A stretch of 64,000 nucleotides of DNA from Micromonospora inositola. GTDB lineage: Bacteria > Actinomycetota > Actinomycetes > Mycobacteriales > Micromonosporaceae. Shown in pieces: positions 56,637-64,000 of the stretch. The notes beneath the pieces are model-generated. The model was not told the origin of the DNA. It worked only from the letters and a program-made list of their open reading frames with translations, and did no database searches. The translations under genes were made by a program, and so were the position numbers. Location: contig NZ_LT607754.1 of assembly GCF_900090285.1 (NCBI RefSeq), forward strand, positions 3,746,001 to 3,810,000, read 5' to 3'. Numbering within the stretch: position 1 is the first letter of the stretch; each line of letters begins with the position of its first letter.

Positions 56637-56695
56637 GCATGCCACCCTAGGGGCCAATCGCAGCGTTTCAAGGAGCCAATTCGGGAGGGGTGGCC
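56637..56695. promoter_or_regulatory. Divergent yczE/mocR control region with GCCAAT repeats
   Basis: For yczE (minus strand), TTGAAA (56666-56671), a 16-nt spacer and TAGGGT (56644-56649) precede the ATG by 7 nt. The repeat GCCAATCGC at 56653-56661 lies exactly in that spacer. A second copy is at 56622-56630 and a near copy, GCCAATTCG, at 56675-56683, in the same orientation. MocR regulators bind direct repeats, so these are the probable operator. Confidence 0.75.
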
Positions 56696-58153
56696 ATGAC
56701 GAGTCAAGTGCGTGGCACTCAATTGGCCCGGCTGCTCGGCCAGTGGCACGCGCTGCCCGGCCGGCGGCGCAGTCCAGACTACGCCGCGCTCGCCGCCGCG
56801 GTCCGCGGCCTGCTCGCCGACGGCCGGCTCCCCCTCGGGGTACGCCTGCCGGCCGAGCGGGAGCTGGCCGAGGCGCTGCGGATCAGCCGGACCACGGTCA
56901 CCGCCGCGTACCGGGAGCTGCGGGAGACCGGTCACCTGGCCAGCCGCCGGGGCGCCGGCAGCTGGACCATGCTCCCGGGCACCCACCGGGTGGCCAGCAC
57001 CGGCCTGTGGACCCCGCTCGACGACCGGGACATGATCGACCTCGGCGTCGCCGCGCTGGCCGCCCCGGCCCAGCTCGTCCCGGCCGCCCGGGCCGCCGCC
57101 GAGGACCTGCCGCGCTATCTGAGCGGGGCCGGCTACCACCCGACCGGGATCATCGAGCTGCGCGAGGCGGTCGCCCGGTCGTACACCGAGCGGGGCCTGC
57201 CCACCAGCCCCGAGCAGATCATGGTCACCAGCGGCACCCAGCACGCGCTCGACCTGGTGCTGCGGTTGACGCTGTCGCCCGGCGGCGGGGTGCTGGTCGA
57301 GTCCCCGACGTACCCCAACGCCCTCGCGGCGCTCGCCGCCCGCCGGGCCCGGATCACCACCCACGGGCTCGCCGCCGACGGCGCGGGCTGGGACGCCGAC
57401 CTGTTGCTCGGCAGCATCCGGCAGACCCGGCCGAAGCTGGCGTACCTGATCCCGGAGTTCCAGAACCCGACCGGCCACCTGATGGCGACCGAGCTGCGCG
57501 AGCGGCTGGTCGGCGCCGCCCACGCCGCCGGCACCGACCTGATCATCGACGAGTCCTTCGTGGACCTGCCGCTGGACGGCACCGAGCTGCCCCCACCGAC
57601 CGCCACCTTCGACCGGCACTCCCGGGTCATCTCCATCGGCGGGATGAGCAAGCCCTACTGGGGTGGCCTGCGCATCGGCTGGGTCCGCGCCTCCGCCCCG
57701 CAGGTGCAGCGGCTGGCCGCCGCCCGGGTCGGGGTCGACATGGCCAGCCCGGTGCTCGACCAGCTCGTCGCGGTGCACCTGCTGGCCGACGCCCCGGCCA
57801 TCGTGGCCGCCCGCCAGGCCCAGCTCACCGCCCAGCGCGACGCGCTGATCGGCGCGCTGGCCGACCGGCTGCCCGACTGGCGGGTCGCCGTGCCGCGCGG
57901 CGGCGTGACGCTCTGGGCCGAGCTGGACGGCCCGATCTCCAGTGCCCTGGCCCGGGCCGCCGAGGAGGTCGGCGTACGGCTGGCGCCCGGCCCCCGGTTC
58001 GGCCTGGACGGCACCCTCGAACGGTTCCTGCGGCTGCCCTTCACCCTGTCCGCCGCAGACCTGGTGGAGGCGGTGGGCCGGCTCGCCGCGGTCCGCTACG
58101 ACCTGGACCGCGCCGGCCGCCCGCAGTGGCGGGAGCCCTCGGTCATCGCCTGA
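56696..58153 (+). CDS. MocR-type regulator (GntR HTH plus PLP aminotransferase-like domain)
   Basis: A 485-residue GntR/MocR regulator. The N-terminal winged helix includes GVRLPAERELAEALRISRTTVTAAYRELRETGHLASRRGAGS (in order, residues 55-100). The aminotransferase-like domain has TSGTQHALDLV, PEFQNPTGHLM and IIDESFVDLP, and Lys319 in GGMSKPYWGGLRIGW binds PLP. It probably senses a PLP-linked ligand and controls the divergent yczE. The ATG at 56696 has GGGAGGGG upstream. Confidence 0.9.
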   Translation: MTSQVRGTQLARLLGQWHALPGRRRSPDYAALAAAVRGLLADGRLPLGVRLPAERELAEALRISRTTVTAAYRELRETGHLASRRGAGSWTMLPGTHRVASTGLWTPLDDRDMIDLGVAALAAPAQLVPAARAAAEDLPRYLSGAGYHPTGIIELREAVARSYTERGLPTSPEQIMVTSGTQHALDLVLRLTLSPGGGVLVESPTYPNALAALAARRARITTHGLAADGAGWDADLLLGSIRQTRPKLAYLIPEFQNPTGHLMATELRERLVGAAHAAGTDLIIDESFVDLPLDGTELPPPTATFDRHSRVISIGGMSKPYWGGLRIGWVRASAPQVQRLAAARVGVDMASPVLDQLVAVHLLADAPAIVAARQAQLTAQRDALIGALADRLPDWRVAVPRGGVTLWAELDGPISSALARAAEEVGVRLAPGPRFGLDGTLERFLRLPFTLSAADLVEAVGRLAAVRYDLDRAGRPQWREPSVIA

Positions 58154-58226
58154 CGCCGCGACGCCCGCGACCCGCCGGGCGTTCCGGGGACGCCGGGCGA
58201 ACGGGCCGGCTGCCACACTGTGCGCC

Positions 58227-59504
58227 GTGACGGACGGGACGCGGCGCGCGCCGCGGATGCGGGTGATGACCGAGGGCGCCACGGTGACGCCGTTGGAGCT
58301 CTTCTTCGACCTGGTCTTCGTCTACGCGCTCACCCAGGTGACCGCGCTGATGGCGGCCGACCTCACCTGGCGCGGGCTGGGCCGGGGCATGCTGGTGCTG
58401 GCGCTGCTCTGGTGGTGCTGGTGCTGCTACGCCTGGCTGGGCAACACGGTACGGGCCGACGAGGGCGTCGTCCGAGTGGCCCTCTTCGCGGTCATGGCCA
58501 CCATGTTCGTGGTCGCGGTGACCATTCCCGAGGCCTTCGTGGACCTGCCCGGCGGCCTCTCCGGCCCGGTGGTCTTCGCCGCCTGCTACCTGGTCGTCCG
58601 GGTGCTGCACCTGGTGATCTACTGGCACGCCGCGCGGGGTGACGCCGGGCTGCGCCGCCAGCTGCTCCGCGCGGCGCTGCCGATGCTCGGCGGGGCGACC
58701 CTGCTCTTCACCGCCGCCCTACTGCCCCAGCAGCTCAGCGCGGACCCGCAGCGGGTCGGCAGCATCCGCACCCTGCTCTGGGTGCTCGCCCTCGCCATCG
58801 ACTACGGCGGCATCATGGCCATCGGCGCCCGGGGCTGGCAGATCTTCTCCGCCGCGCACTGGACCGAACGGCACGGCCTGATCATCATCGTGGCGTTGGG
58901 CGAGTCCCTCGTCGCGATCGGCGTCGGGGTGACCGCGCTCCCGATCTCCTGGCCGATCATCGTCGCCTCGGCGTTCGGCATCGCGGTCGCCGCGTCCCTC
59001 TGGTGGGCGTACTTCGACGTGGTGGCGATCGCCGCCGAGCGGGTGCTGCACCGAGCCCGGGGAGCCGAACGGGCCGCGCTGGGCCGGGACTCCTACACCT
59101 ACCTCCACCTGCCGATGGTCGCCGGGATCATCCTGCTCGCCCTCGGCTTCAAGAAGGTCCTCGCGTACGTCGGGGACGACAGCCACCACCGGCTGACCGA
59201 CCCGCTGCACGGGCTGGGCCTGCTCGCCCTCTACGGCGGGGTGATCCTCTACCTACTCGGGCACGTGGGCTTCCGGCTGCGCAACATGGGCTCGGTCAAC
59301 TGGCCCCGGGTGGCGGCGGCGGGGCTGCTGGTGGTGCTGGTGCCGGTGGCCGACCAGTTGCCGGCGCTGGCCGCCCTCGGGCTGCTCGCCCTGGTCTGCG
59401 CCGGCATGGTGACCGCCGAGGTGGTGCTCTTCGGCGAGGCCCGCCGGGCGCTGCGGGACGCCTTCCTCGACGAGCACGGCGCCGGCGCGCCGCCCGGCCG
59501 CTGA
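58227..59504 (+). CDS. LtrA-family membrane protein, first copy
   Basis: A 425-residue protein with about ten membrane helices. LELFFDLVFVYALTQVT at the N-terminus, LLWWCWCCYAWLGNTVRADEG and TYLHLPMVAGIILLALGFK are diagnostic of the low-temperature-requirement A family. Its biochemical role is not established. The GTG at 58227 has no ribosome site; CACACT lies 7 nt upstream and may be a leaderless -10. The next gene encodes a paralogue, so a local duplication is evident. Confidence 0.85.
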   Translation: MTDGTRRAPRMRVMTEGATVTPLELFFDLVFVYALTQVTALMAADLTWRGLGRGMLVLALLWWCWCCYAWLGNTVRADEGVVRVALFAVMATMFVVAVTIPEAFVDLPGGLSGPVVFAACYLVVRVLHLVIYWHAARGDAGLRRQLLRAALPMLGGATLLFTAALLPQQLSADPQRVGSIRTLLWVLALAIDYGGIMAIGARGWQIFSAAHWTERHGLIIIVALGESLVAIGVGVTALPISWPIIVASAFGIAVAASLWWAYFDVVAIAAERVLHRARGAERAALGRDSYTYLHLPMVAGIILLALGFKKVLAYVGDDSHHRLTDPLHGLGLLALYGGVILYLLGHVGFRLRNMGSVNWPRVAAAGLLVVLVPVADQLPALAALGLLALVCAGMVTAEVVLFGEARRALRDAFLDEHGAGAPPGR

Positions 59505-59568
59505 CGCGAGCACTTCCCAGCTGCCCGGATCCGGCTCCTGCCGAGGGCCGGGCTGGGAGACTGCGCAG

Positions 59569-60882
59569 GTGGGGAACGGCGGCGGTACCCGGTGGTCGCA
59601 TGTCGTCCGCTCCGGCGCGCCCGGGACCCGGACGACCCGGTTGGAGCTCTTCTACGACCTGGTCTTCGTCTTCGCGTTCCTCAACGTCACCAGCCTGACC
59701 GAGAGCCGGGCCAACCCGGTCAACCTGTTCCGGTGCCTGCTGGTGCTGGCGCTGCTCTGGTGGTGCTGGACCGGCTTCGCCGTGGTCGGCAACCTGGTCC
59801 GCGCCGACCAGGGCGTGCTGCCGGTGGTCGGCTTCGTCACCGTGGCCGCCATCTTCCTGCTGGCGCTGAGCATGCCGGGGGCGTTCGTCGACCTCCCCGG
59901 CGGGCTGAACGGCCCCCTCGTCTTCGCCGCCTGCTACTTCGTGGTCCGCGCCGCGCAACTCGCGGTCGTCGGCTGGGTGGTCCGCTCGGACCCGGTTCAC
60001 CGCCGGCGCTGGCCGCTGCTGGCCGCCCTGCCAGTGCTCGCCTCGACGCTGCTGGTCGCCGCCGGGCTGGCGCCGCAGCGGCTCACCGACCGGCCCGCGG
60101 CGGTCGCGCTCCAGCTCGCGCTCTGGACGGCGGCGCTGGCCGTGGAGTACGGGGCCGGGGTGGCGCTGGGCGGCTCGTACTGGCTGGTGGTCTCCGCCGG
60201 GCACTGGGCGGAACGGCACGCCCTGATCGTCCTGGTGGCGCTCGGCGAGTCGATCATCGCGCTGGGGATCGGCCCGAAGTTCATCAGCGGCCTGCCGCTG
60301 AGCGGCCCGGTGGTGGTCGCCGCGGCGCTCGGCATCGCCGTAGTGGCGGCGCTGTGGTGGGCGTACTTCGACACCCTGGCCTTCGCGCTCGAGCAGACGC
60401 TGCACCACACCCGGGAGCCGGTCCCGCGCGCCCGGCTGGCCCGGGACGTCTACACCTACCTGCACCTGCCGATGGTTGCCGGGATCATCTTCTTCGCCCT
60501 CGGCCTCAAGGGCCTGCTCGCGGAGGCGGCGGAGCCCGACACGCCGTCCTGGGGGGTGCCGCTGGGCGGCTTCTGGATCACCGTCCTGTACGGCGGGGTC
60601 GGCCTCTACCTGCTCAGCCTCGCCGCGTGCGGGCGGCGGGCGCTGCGGACCGTGCACTGGCGGCTGCTGGTGGCGGTGGCGGTGCTCGCCCTGGCCGCTC
60701 CGGTGGCCGGCCGGCTGCCGGAGCTGGTGGCGCTGGCGTTGCTCGCGCTGCTCTGCCTCGCCGCCATGGTGGCCCAGACCATCAGCGAGGACGGGCGGCG
60801 GCGGCAGATCCGCCAGCTCGCGCTGGATGAGCAGATCGCCGCCGAGGTGGAGCAGAGCCAGTGGCGGCAGCGCCACCTGTGA
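59569..60882 (+). CDS. LtrA-family membrane protein, second copy
   Basis: A 437-residue paralogue of the upstream protein, in the same orientation and 64 nt away. It repeats the block order: RLELFYDLVFVFAFLNVTSL, LWWCWTGFAVVGNLVRADQG, VALGESIIALGIGP, LWWAYFDTLAF and YLHLPMVAGIIFFALGLK. The two are clearly related but differ along their whole length, so the duplication is not recent. GAGACT 6 nt before the GTG may be a -10. A C-terminal polar tail (DEQIAAEVEQSQW) is extra. A strong hairpin follows. Confidence 0.85.
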   Translation: MGNGGGTRWSHVVRSGAPGTRTTRLELFYDLVFVFAFLNVTSLTESRANPVNLFRCLLVLALLWWCWTGFAVVGNLVRADQGVLPVVGFVTVAAIFLLALSMPGAFVDLPGGLNGPLVFAACYFVVRAAQLAVVGWVVRSDPVHRRRWPLLAALPVLASTLLVAAGLAPQRLTDRPAAVALQLALWTAALAVEYGAGVALGGSYWLVVSAGHWAERHALIVLVALGESIIALGIGPKFISGLPLSGPVVVAAALGIAVVAALWWAYFDTLAFALEQTLHHTREPVPRARLARDVYTYLHLPMVAGIIFFALGLKGLLAEAAEPDTPSWGVPLGGFWITVLYGGVGLYLLSLAACGRRALRTVHWRLLVAVAVLALAAPVAGRLPELVALALLALLCLAAMVAQTISEDGRRRQIRQLALDEQIAAEVEQSQWRQRHL

Positions 60883-60892
60883 CGCCGACGAA

Positions 60893-60932
60893 CCGGCGGC
60901 CGTGCCCCGGGACGGAGGGGCACGGCCGCCGG
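60893..60932. terminator. Bidirectional hairpin terminator
   Basis: A perfect 16-bp inverted repeat (60893-60908 with 60917-60932) around a GGGACGGA loop lies between two convergent genes. Confidence 0.85.
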
Positions 60933-60946
60933 CCGCTACGGGTGGA

Positions 60947-62773
60947 TCAGAGCTCGGCGAGCGTCCCGGCGTACATCTTGTCGATCTCGGCGGCGAAGTT
61001 GCTCTCCACGCCCCGGCGCTTGATCTTCAGCGACGGGGTGATCTCGCCGTGCTCGATCGTCAGGTCGCGGGGGAGGATGGCCACCTTCTTGATCGTCTCC
61101 CACCGGTTGAGCTTGCCGTTCAGCTCGGCCACGTACCCGTCGACCATCGCCTGCGCCTCCGGGGAGGCGACGATCTCCGCGTACTCCTTGCCCTCCAGCG
61201 GGCCGCCGGCCACCCAACCCTTGATCGCGTCCGGGTCGAGGGTGACCAGCATGGTGCAGTAGTTGCGGGCCTGCCCGATCACCACGGCCTGGGAGGTGTA
61301 CGGGCAGACCGCCTTGAACATGCCCTCGATGTGCGACGGCGCGATGTACTTCCCGCCGGAGGTCTTGACCAGGTCCTTCTTCCGGTCGGTGATCCGCAGG
61401 TAGCCGTCGTCGTCCAGGCTGCCGATGTCCCCGGTACGGAAGAAGCCGTCCTCGGTGAACGCCGCGGCGGTCTCCTCGGGCAGGTTGTGGTAGCCGCGCA
61501 TCACCGGCTTGCCGCGCACCAGGATCTCGCCGTCGGTGTCGATCCGGCACTCCAGGTCGCCCATCGCCTGGCCGACGCTGCCGATCCGCAGCCCCTCCGG
61601 CGGGTTCACGAAGTTGCCCGCGCTGCTCTCGGTGAGGCCGTACCCCTCGGAGATGGGCAGGTTGGCGGCGGCGAAGAAGGTGGCGATCTCCGGGCTCAGC
61701 GGCGCCGCGCCGGAGACCAGCACCCGCATCCGGCCACCGAGTCGGGCCTGGAGCTTGCTGAACACCAGCTTCTCGGCCAGCGCGTACTTCAGCTTCAGCC
61801 CGGCCGGGACCGGCTTGCCGGCCTGCTCCAGGGCGACCTTCTCCTTGCCGGTCCGCACCCCCCAGGCGAAGATCTTCGCCTTCGCGCCGCCGGCGCCCTG
61901 GGCCGTGGTGACCGCCTTGTTGTAGACCTTCTCGAAGACCCGGGGCGCGCCGCACATCAGCGTTGGCTTGACCACGGCGAGCAGGTCGACCAGCTTGTCC
62001 ACCCGGCCGTCCACGTAGGTCGGCAGGCCGACGTGGGTGGCGCCGCAGAGCAGAGTCTTGCCGAACGAGTGGGACAGCGGGAGCCAGAGGTACTGCAGGT
62101 CGTCGTCGCGGAGCAGCCCCATCTCGGCCTGCGCCACGCCCTCCCAGCACCAACCGCCGTGCAGCAGCTCGACGCCCTTGGGCCGGCCGGTGGTGCCGGA
62201 GGTGTAGATCAGGGTGGCCAGGTGCTCCGGTCCGATGCCGGCGACCAGCATGTCGATCAGGTCCGGCTCGGCCTCGAGGGCGCGCGCCCCCCGCTCCTCC
62301 AGCTCGGCCAGGGTGAGCTGGGGGACGGCGGCGGCCGGGTCGGGCGCGCCGTCGAAGAGCACCACGTGGGTCAGCGCCGGCAGCTCGGCGCCGGCGATCT
62401 TCGCGGCCTGGGCCGGGTTCTCGGCGAAGAGCACCCGGGACCCGGAGTCGGCGATGATGTAGGTCGCGTCCTCGGGCTCGGTGGTCGGGTAGACGGTGGT
62501 GGTCGCGCCGCCCGCGCACATGATGCCGAAGTCGGCGATCACCCAGTCCAGCCGGGTGTTGGCCAGGATCGCCACCGGATCCTCCAGGCCGACGCCGAGC
62601 CCGTGCAGCCCGGCGGCGACCGCCTTGGCGCGCCGACCGACCTGCTCCCAGCTCAGCCAGACCGGTCCCGAGTCGTCGGGAGCGGGATGGGCGAAGGCGT
62701 GGCGGTCGGGGGTCGCCGCCACGCGCTTGAGGAACATGTCGGGGATGGAACGGTACGGTACATCGAGAGCCAT
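60947..62773 (-). CDS. Long-chain acyl-CoA synthetase (AMP-forming)
   Basis: A 608-residue ANL-superfamily ligase. The ATP/AMP motif is TLIYTSGTTGRPKG, followed by YGLTESSAGNF and the hinge GYLRITDRKKDLVKTSGGKYIAP. The pattern is that of FadD15-type long-chain fatty-acid CoA ligases. The ATG at 62773 (start MALDVPYRSIP) is favoured; a GTG at 62818 is in frame but lies within a palindrome. It follows the terpene synthase gene on the same strand by 143 nt, though a shared role is not obvious. Confidence 0.92.
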   Translation of the reverse strand: MALDVPYRSIPDMFLKRVAATPDRHAFAHPAPDDSGPVWLSWEQVGRRAKAVAAGLHGLGVGLEDPVAILANTRLDWVIADFGIMCAGGATTTVYPTTEPEDATYIIADSGSRVLFAENPAQAAKIAGAELPALTHVVLFDGAPDPAAAVPQLTLAELEERGARALEAEPDLIDMLVAGIGPEHLATLIYTSGTTGRPKGVELLHGGWCWEGVAQAEMGLLRDDDLQYLWLPLSHSFGKTLLCGATHVGLPTYVDGRVDKLVDLLAVVKPTLMCGAPRVFEKVYNKAVTTAQGAGGAKAKIFAWGVRTGKEKVALEQAGKPVPAGLKLKYALAEKLVFSKLQARLGGRMRVLVSGAAPLSPEIATFFAAANLPISEGYGLTESSAGNFVNPPEGLRIGSVGQAMGDLECRIDTDGEILVRGKPVMRGYHNLPEETAAAFTEDGFFRTGDIGSLDDDGYLRITDRKKDLVKTSGGKYIAPSHIEGMFKAVCPYTSQAVVIGQARNYCTMLVTLDPDAIKGWVAGGPLEGKEYAEIVASPEAQAMVDGYVAELNGKLNRWETIKKVAILPRDLTIEHGEITPSLKIKRRGVESNFAAEIDKMYAGTLAEL

Positions 62774-62803
62774 CGCTGTAGCCGCCTTCAGAGGGTGGAT
62801 AGA

Positions 62804-62819
62804 CGTGACGGGGGTCACG
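62804..62819. promoter_or_regulatory. Palindrome upstream of the acyl-CoA synthetase gene
   Basis: CGTGAC (62804-62809) and GTCACG (62814-62819) form a short perfect inverted repeat with a 4-nt spacer, 31-46 nt before the start codon. It resembles a TetR-type operator. AATACTCTTCGG on the minus strand (about 62835-62846) may hold the -10 box TACTCT upstream of it. Confidence 0.4.
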
Positions 62820-62916
62820 CCATTCTGCGGTTACCGAAGAGTATTGCCTGCACCGGGGCAGCGGCTAGCCCTTCCATCCGGTAGTGGCCGGCGTCCCGGG
62901 ACGTGGAACGCCCGGA

Positions 62917-63867
62917 TCAGGAGTACCGGGAGACGGCGCGCGACCAGTCGTAGGTGGCCCGGATCCAGTTCCGGCGGGTCACCAGGACGGCCCGGACCGA
63001 CGCGTCCCCGGCATCCGTCAGCGCGGCCTCCCGCTCGGCGTACGCGGCCAGGCCCTCGTTGAACCGGGCGGCCGCCGCCCGCAGCGCCGCCGCCTCGCCC
63101 TGCCCGGTCTCCCCGGCGATCGTGGTGACCAGGTTGTGCGTGTCCGGCGCGCTGCTCAACTCCTTGCCGTAGGAGAACAGGTCGTTGCACCAGCAGACCA
63201 GGTCCGCGGCGAGGTCGTCCAGCGCGGCCAGCGCCGGGTCGGCCCACCGGCCCGCGCCGGGCAGATCGCCGTACGCCAGGTCGGTGAGGGTGAAGCTGGG
63301 TCGGGCCCCGCCGGTGTGCCGGCGCATCTGCACGTACTCGGCGACCCCGGGCACCCGTCGGTGCTCCCGGTTCGCCGCCTCCCAGAGCAGCGCCAGCAGG
63401 TACTCCCGGAGCTGGCTGATCAGCCGCAGCAGGAACGTCGGCCGGTGCAGGGCGCGGACCCGCCGGCAGAGGTCGTCCAGCCCGACACCGAGCGGCCCGG
63501 CCGCCACCGGCCGTGGCGCCGCCGGATCACCCTGCCCGTCCAGCACCTGCAGCAGCTCCGCCACGGTGGGCGCGAGCCGGGTGGGGCTGGCGGCCAGGCC
63601 GTCCTCGTCGCAGGCGTCGTCCATCACGAACAGCCAGGAGATCAGGTCGGTCAGCAGCCGCAACCGGTCGACCGGCGCGTCCGGGCAGGCCCGGCCGGCC
63701 AGCTCCGCCGGACCGGCCCCACGCAGCCGGCGCAGCCCGGCCGCCGTGGCCACCAGGCCGAGGTCACGCGCCCACCCGGCGCTCTCCCCGGCGACCAGCT
63801 CGACGGCGGCGTGCCGGCGCGCCGCGAAGGGGGGTTCGCGCAGTGCCGAGACGGCGAAGCTCCGCAT
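62917..63867 (-). CDS. Class I terpene synthase
   Basis: A 316-residue all-alpha terpene cyclase. The Asp-rich motif reads DDACDED (83-89), the NSE triad is Asn228, Ser232 and Glu236 (NDLFSYGKE), the pyrophosphate sensor is Arg182 46 residues before it, and the RY pair is Arg314-Tyr315. All catalytic elements for ionising a prenyl diphosphate are present, so the enzyme should be active; a sesquiterpene or similar product is likely but cannot be read. On the minus strand TACGCT (63911-63916) is a possible -10. No other terpene gene is visible; context upstream is cut by the window end (63868-64000 shows no gene). Confidence 0.9.
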   Translation of the reverse strand: MRSFAVSALREPPFAARRHAAVELVAGESAGWARDLGLVATAAGLRRLRGAGPAELAGRACPDAPVDRLRLLTDLISWLFVMDDACDEDGLAASPTRLAPTVAELLQVLDGQGDPAAPRPVAAGPLGVGLDDLCRRVRALHRPTFLLRLISQLREYLLALLWEAANREHRRVPGVAEYVQMRRHTGGARPSFTLTDLAYGDLPGAGRWADPALAALDDLAADLVCWCNDLFSYGKELSSAPDTHNLVTTIAGETGQGEAAALRAAAARFNEGLAAYAEREAALTDAGDASVRAVLVTRRNWIRATYDWSRAVSRYS

Positions 63868-64000
63868 CCGTGCCCCCTGCCCGCGGCCCCTGGGCGGGGC
63901 GGCGGGCAGCAGCGTACGGGAGCAGCGATCGGCCCCGGTCGCTGGGTCGATGCTGGTTCACCTCGACCCGCGACCGATTCCGCGCCCTCGGTCAGAAGCC

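Overview
The window is very GC-rich chromosomal DNA with tightly packed genes. It reads as an actinomycete of the Micromonospora/Salinispora type. This rests on the full actinobacterial division and cell-wall (dcw) cluster, MurT/GatD, Wag31-type DivIVA, a PriA-type HisA, an ImuB/DnaE2 mutagenesis cassette, and many genes whose start codon lies 6-8 nt after a -10 box. The genus is an inference. I saw no tRNA, rRNA, CRISPR array, insertion sequence or prophage.

Layout. (1) 1-8.5 kb: the end of imuB, dnaE2, a 59-residue protein, a methyltransferase, a phosphodiesterase-like enzyme, DNA polymerase IV and a DUF3040 membrane protein. (2) 8.6-13.5 kb, minus strand: MoxR ATPase, DUF58 protein and TgpA-like transglutaminase. 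(3) 13.7-16.8 kb: leuS preceded by a classical attenuator (leader peptide with a Leu run, then a terminator hairpin). (4) 17.0-19.6 kb, minus strand: murT, gatD and a TVP38/TMEM64 membrane protein. (5) 19.9-37.9 kb: mraZ, rsmH, ftsL-like, ftsI, murE, murF, mraY, ftsW, murG, murC, ftsQ, ftsZ, yggS, sepF, yggT, divIVA. murD is not at its usual place between mraY and ftsW. (6) 38.0-46.4 kb: a zinc-motif membrane protein, DUF167, a K+/H+-type antiporter, a DksA-like protein, lspA, rluD, an exported unknown, a ParA/MinD-like ATPase with a degenerate repeat region, and a DUF2567 protein. (7) 46.3-55.2 kb: a Lon-substrate-binding-domain protein, then hisD-hisC-hisB-orf-hisH-orf-priA-ridA, an ohrR-ohr-oxidoreductase insert, and hisF. 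(8) 55.3-63.9 kb: a small unknown, a yczE/mocR divergent pair, two tandem LtrA-type membrane proteins, an acyl-CoA synthetase and a class I terpene synthase.

How it works together. Regions 4 and 5 make, flip, polymerise and amidate the lipid II precursor and place the septum (FtsZ, SepF) and pole (DivIVA). An MraZ-type repeat array overlaps the mraZ promoter. Region 7 is histidine synthesis with an organic-peroxide defence module inside it.

Most unusual points: a 47-bp palindromic repeat present twice (779-825 and 16811-16857); a leuS attenuator whose leader peptide appears to be translated from a leaderless RNA; the missing murD together with a MurC that departs from consensus at several C-terminal motifs; an 86-nt tail-to-tail coding overlap at 46299-46384; and MocR-type repeats placed inside the yczE promoter.
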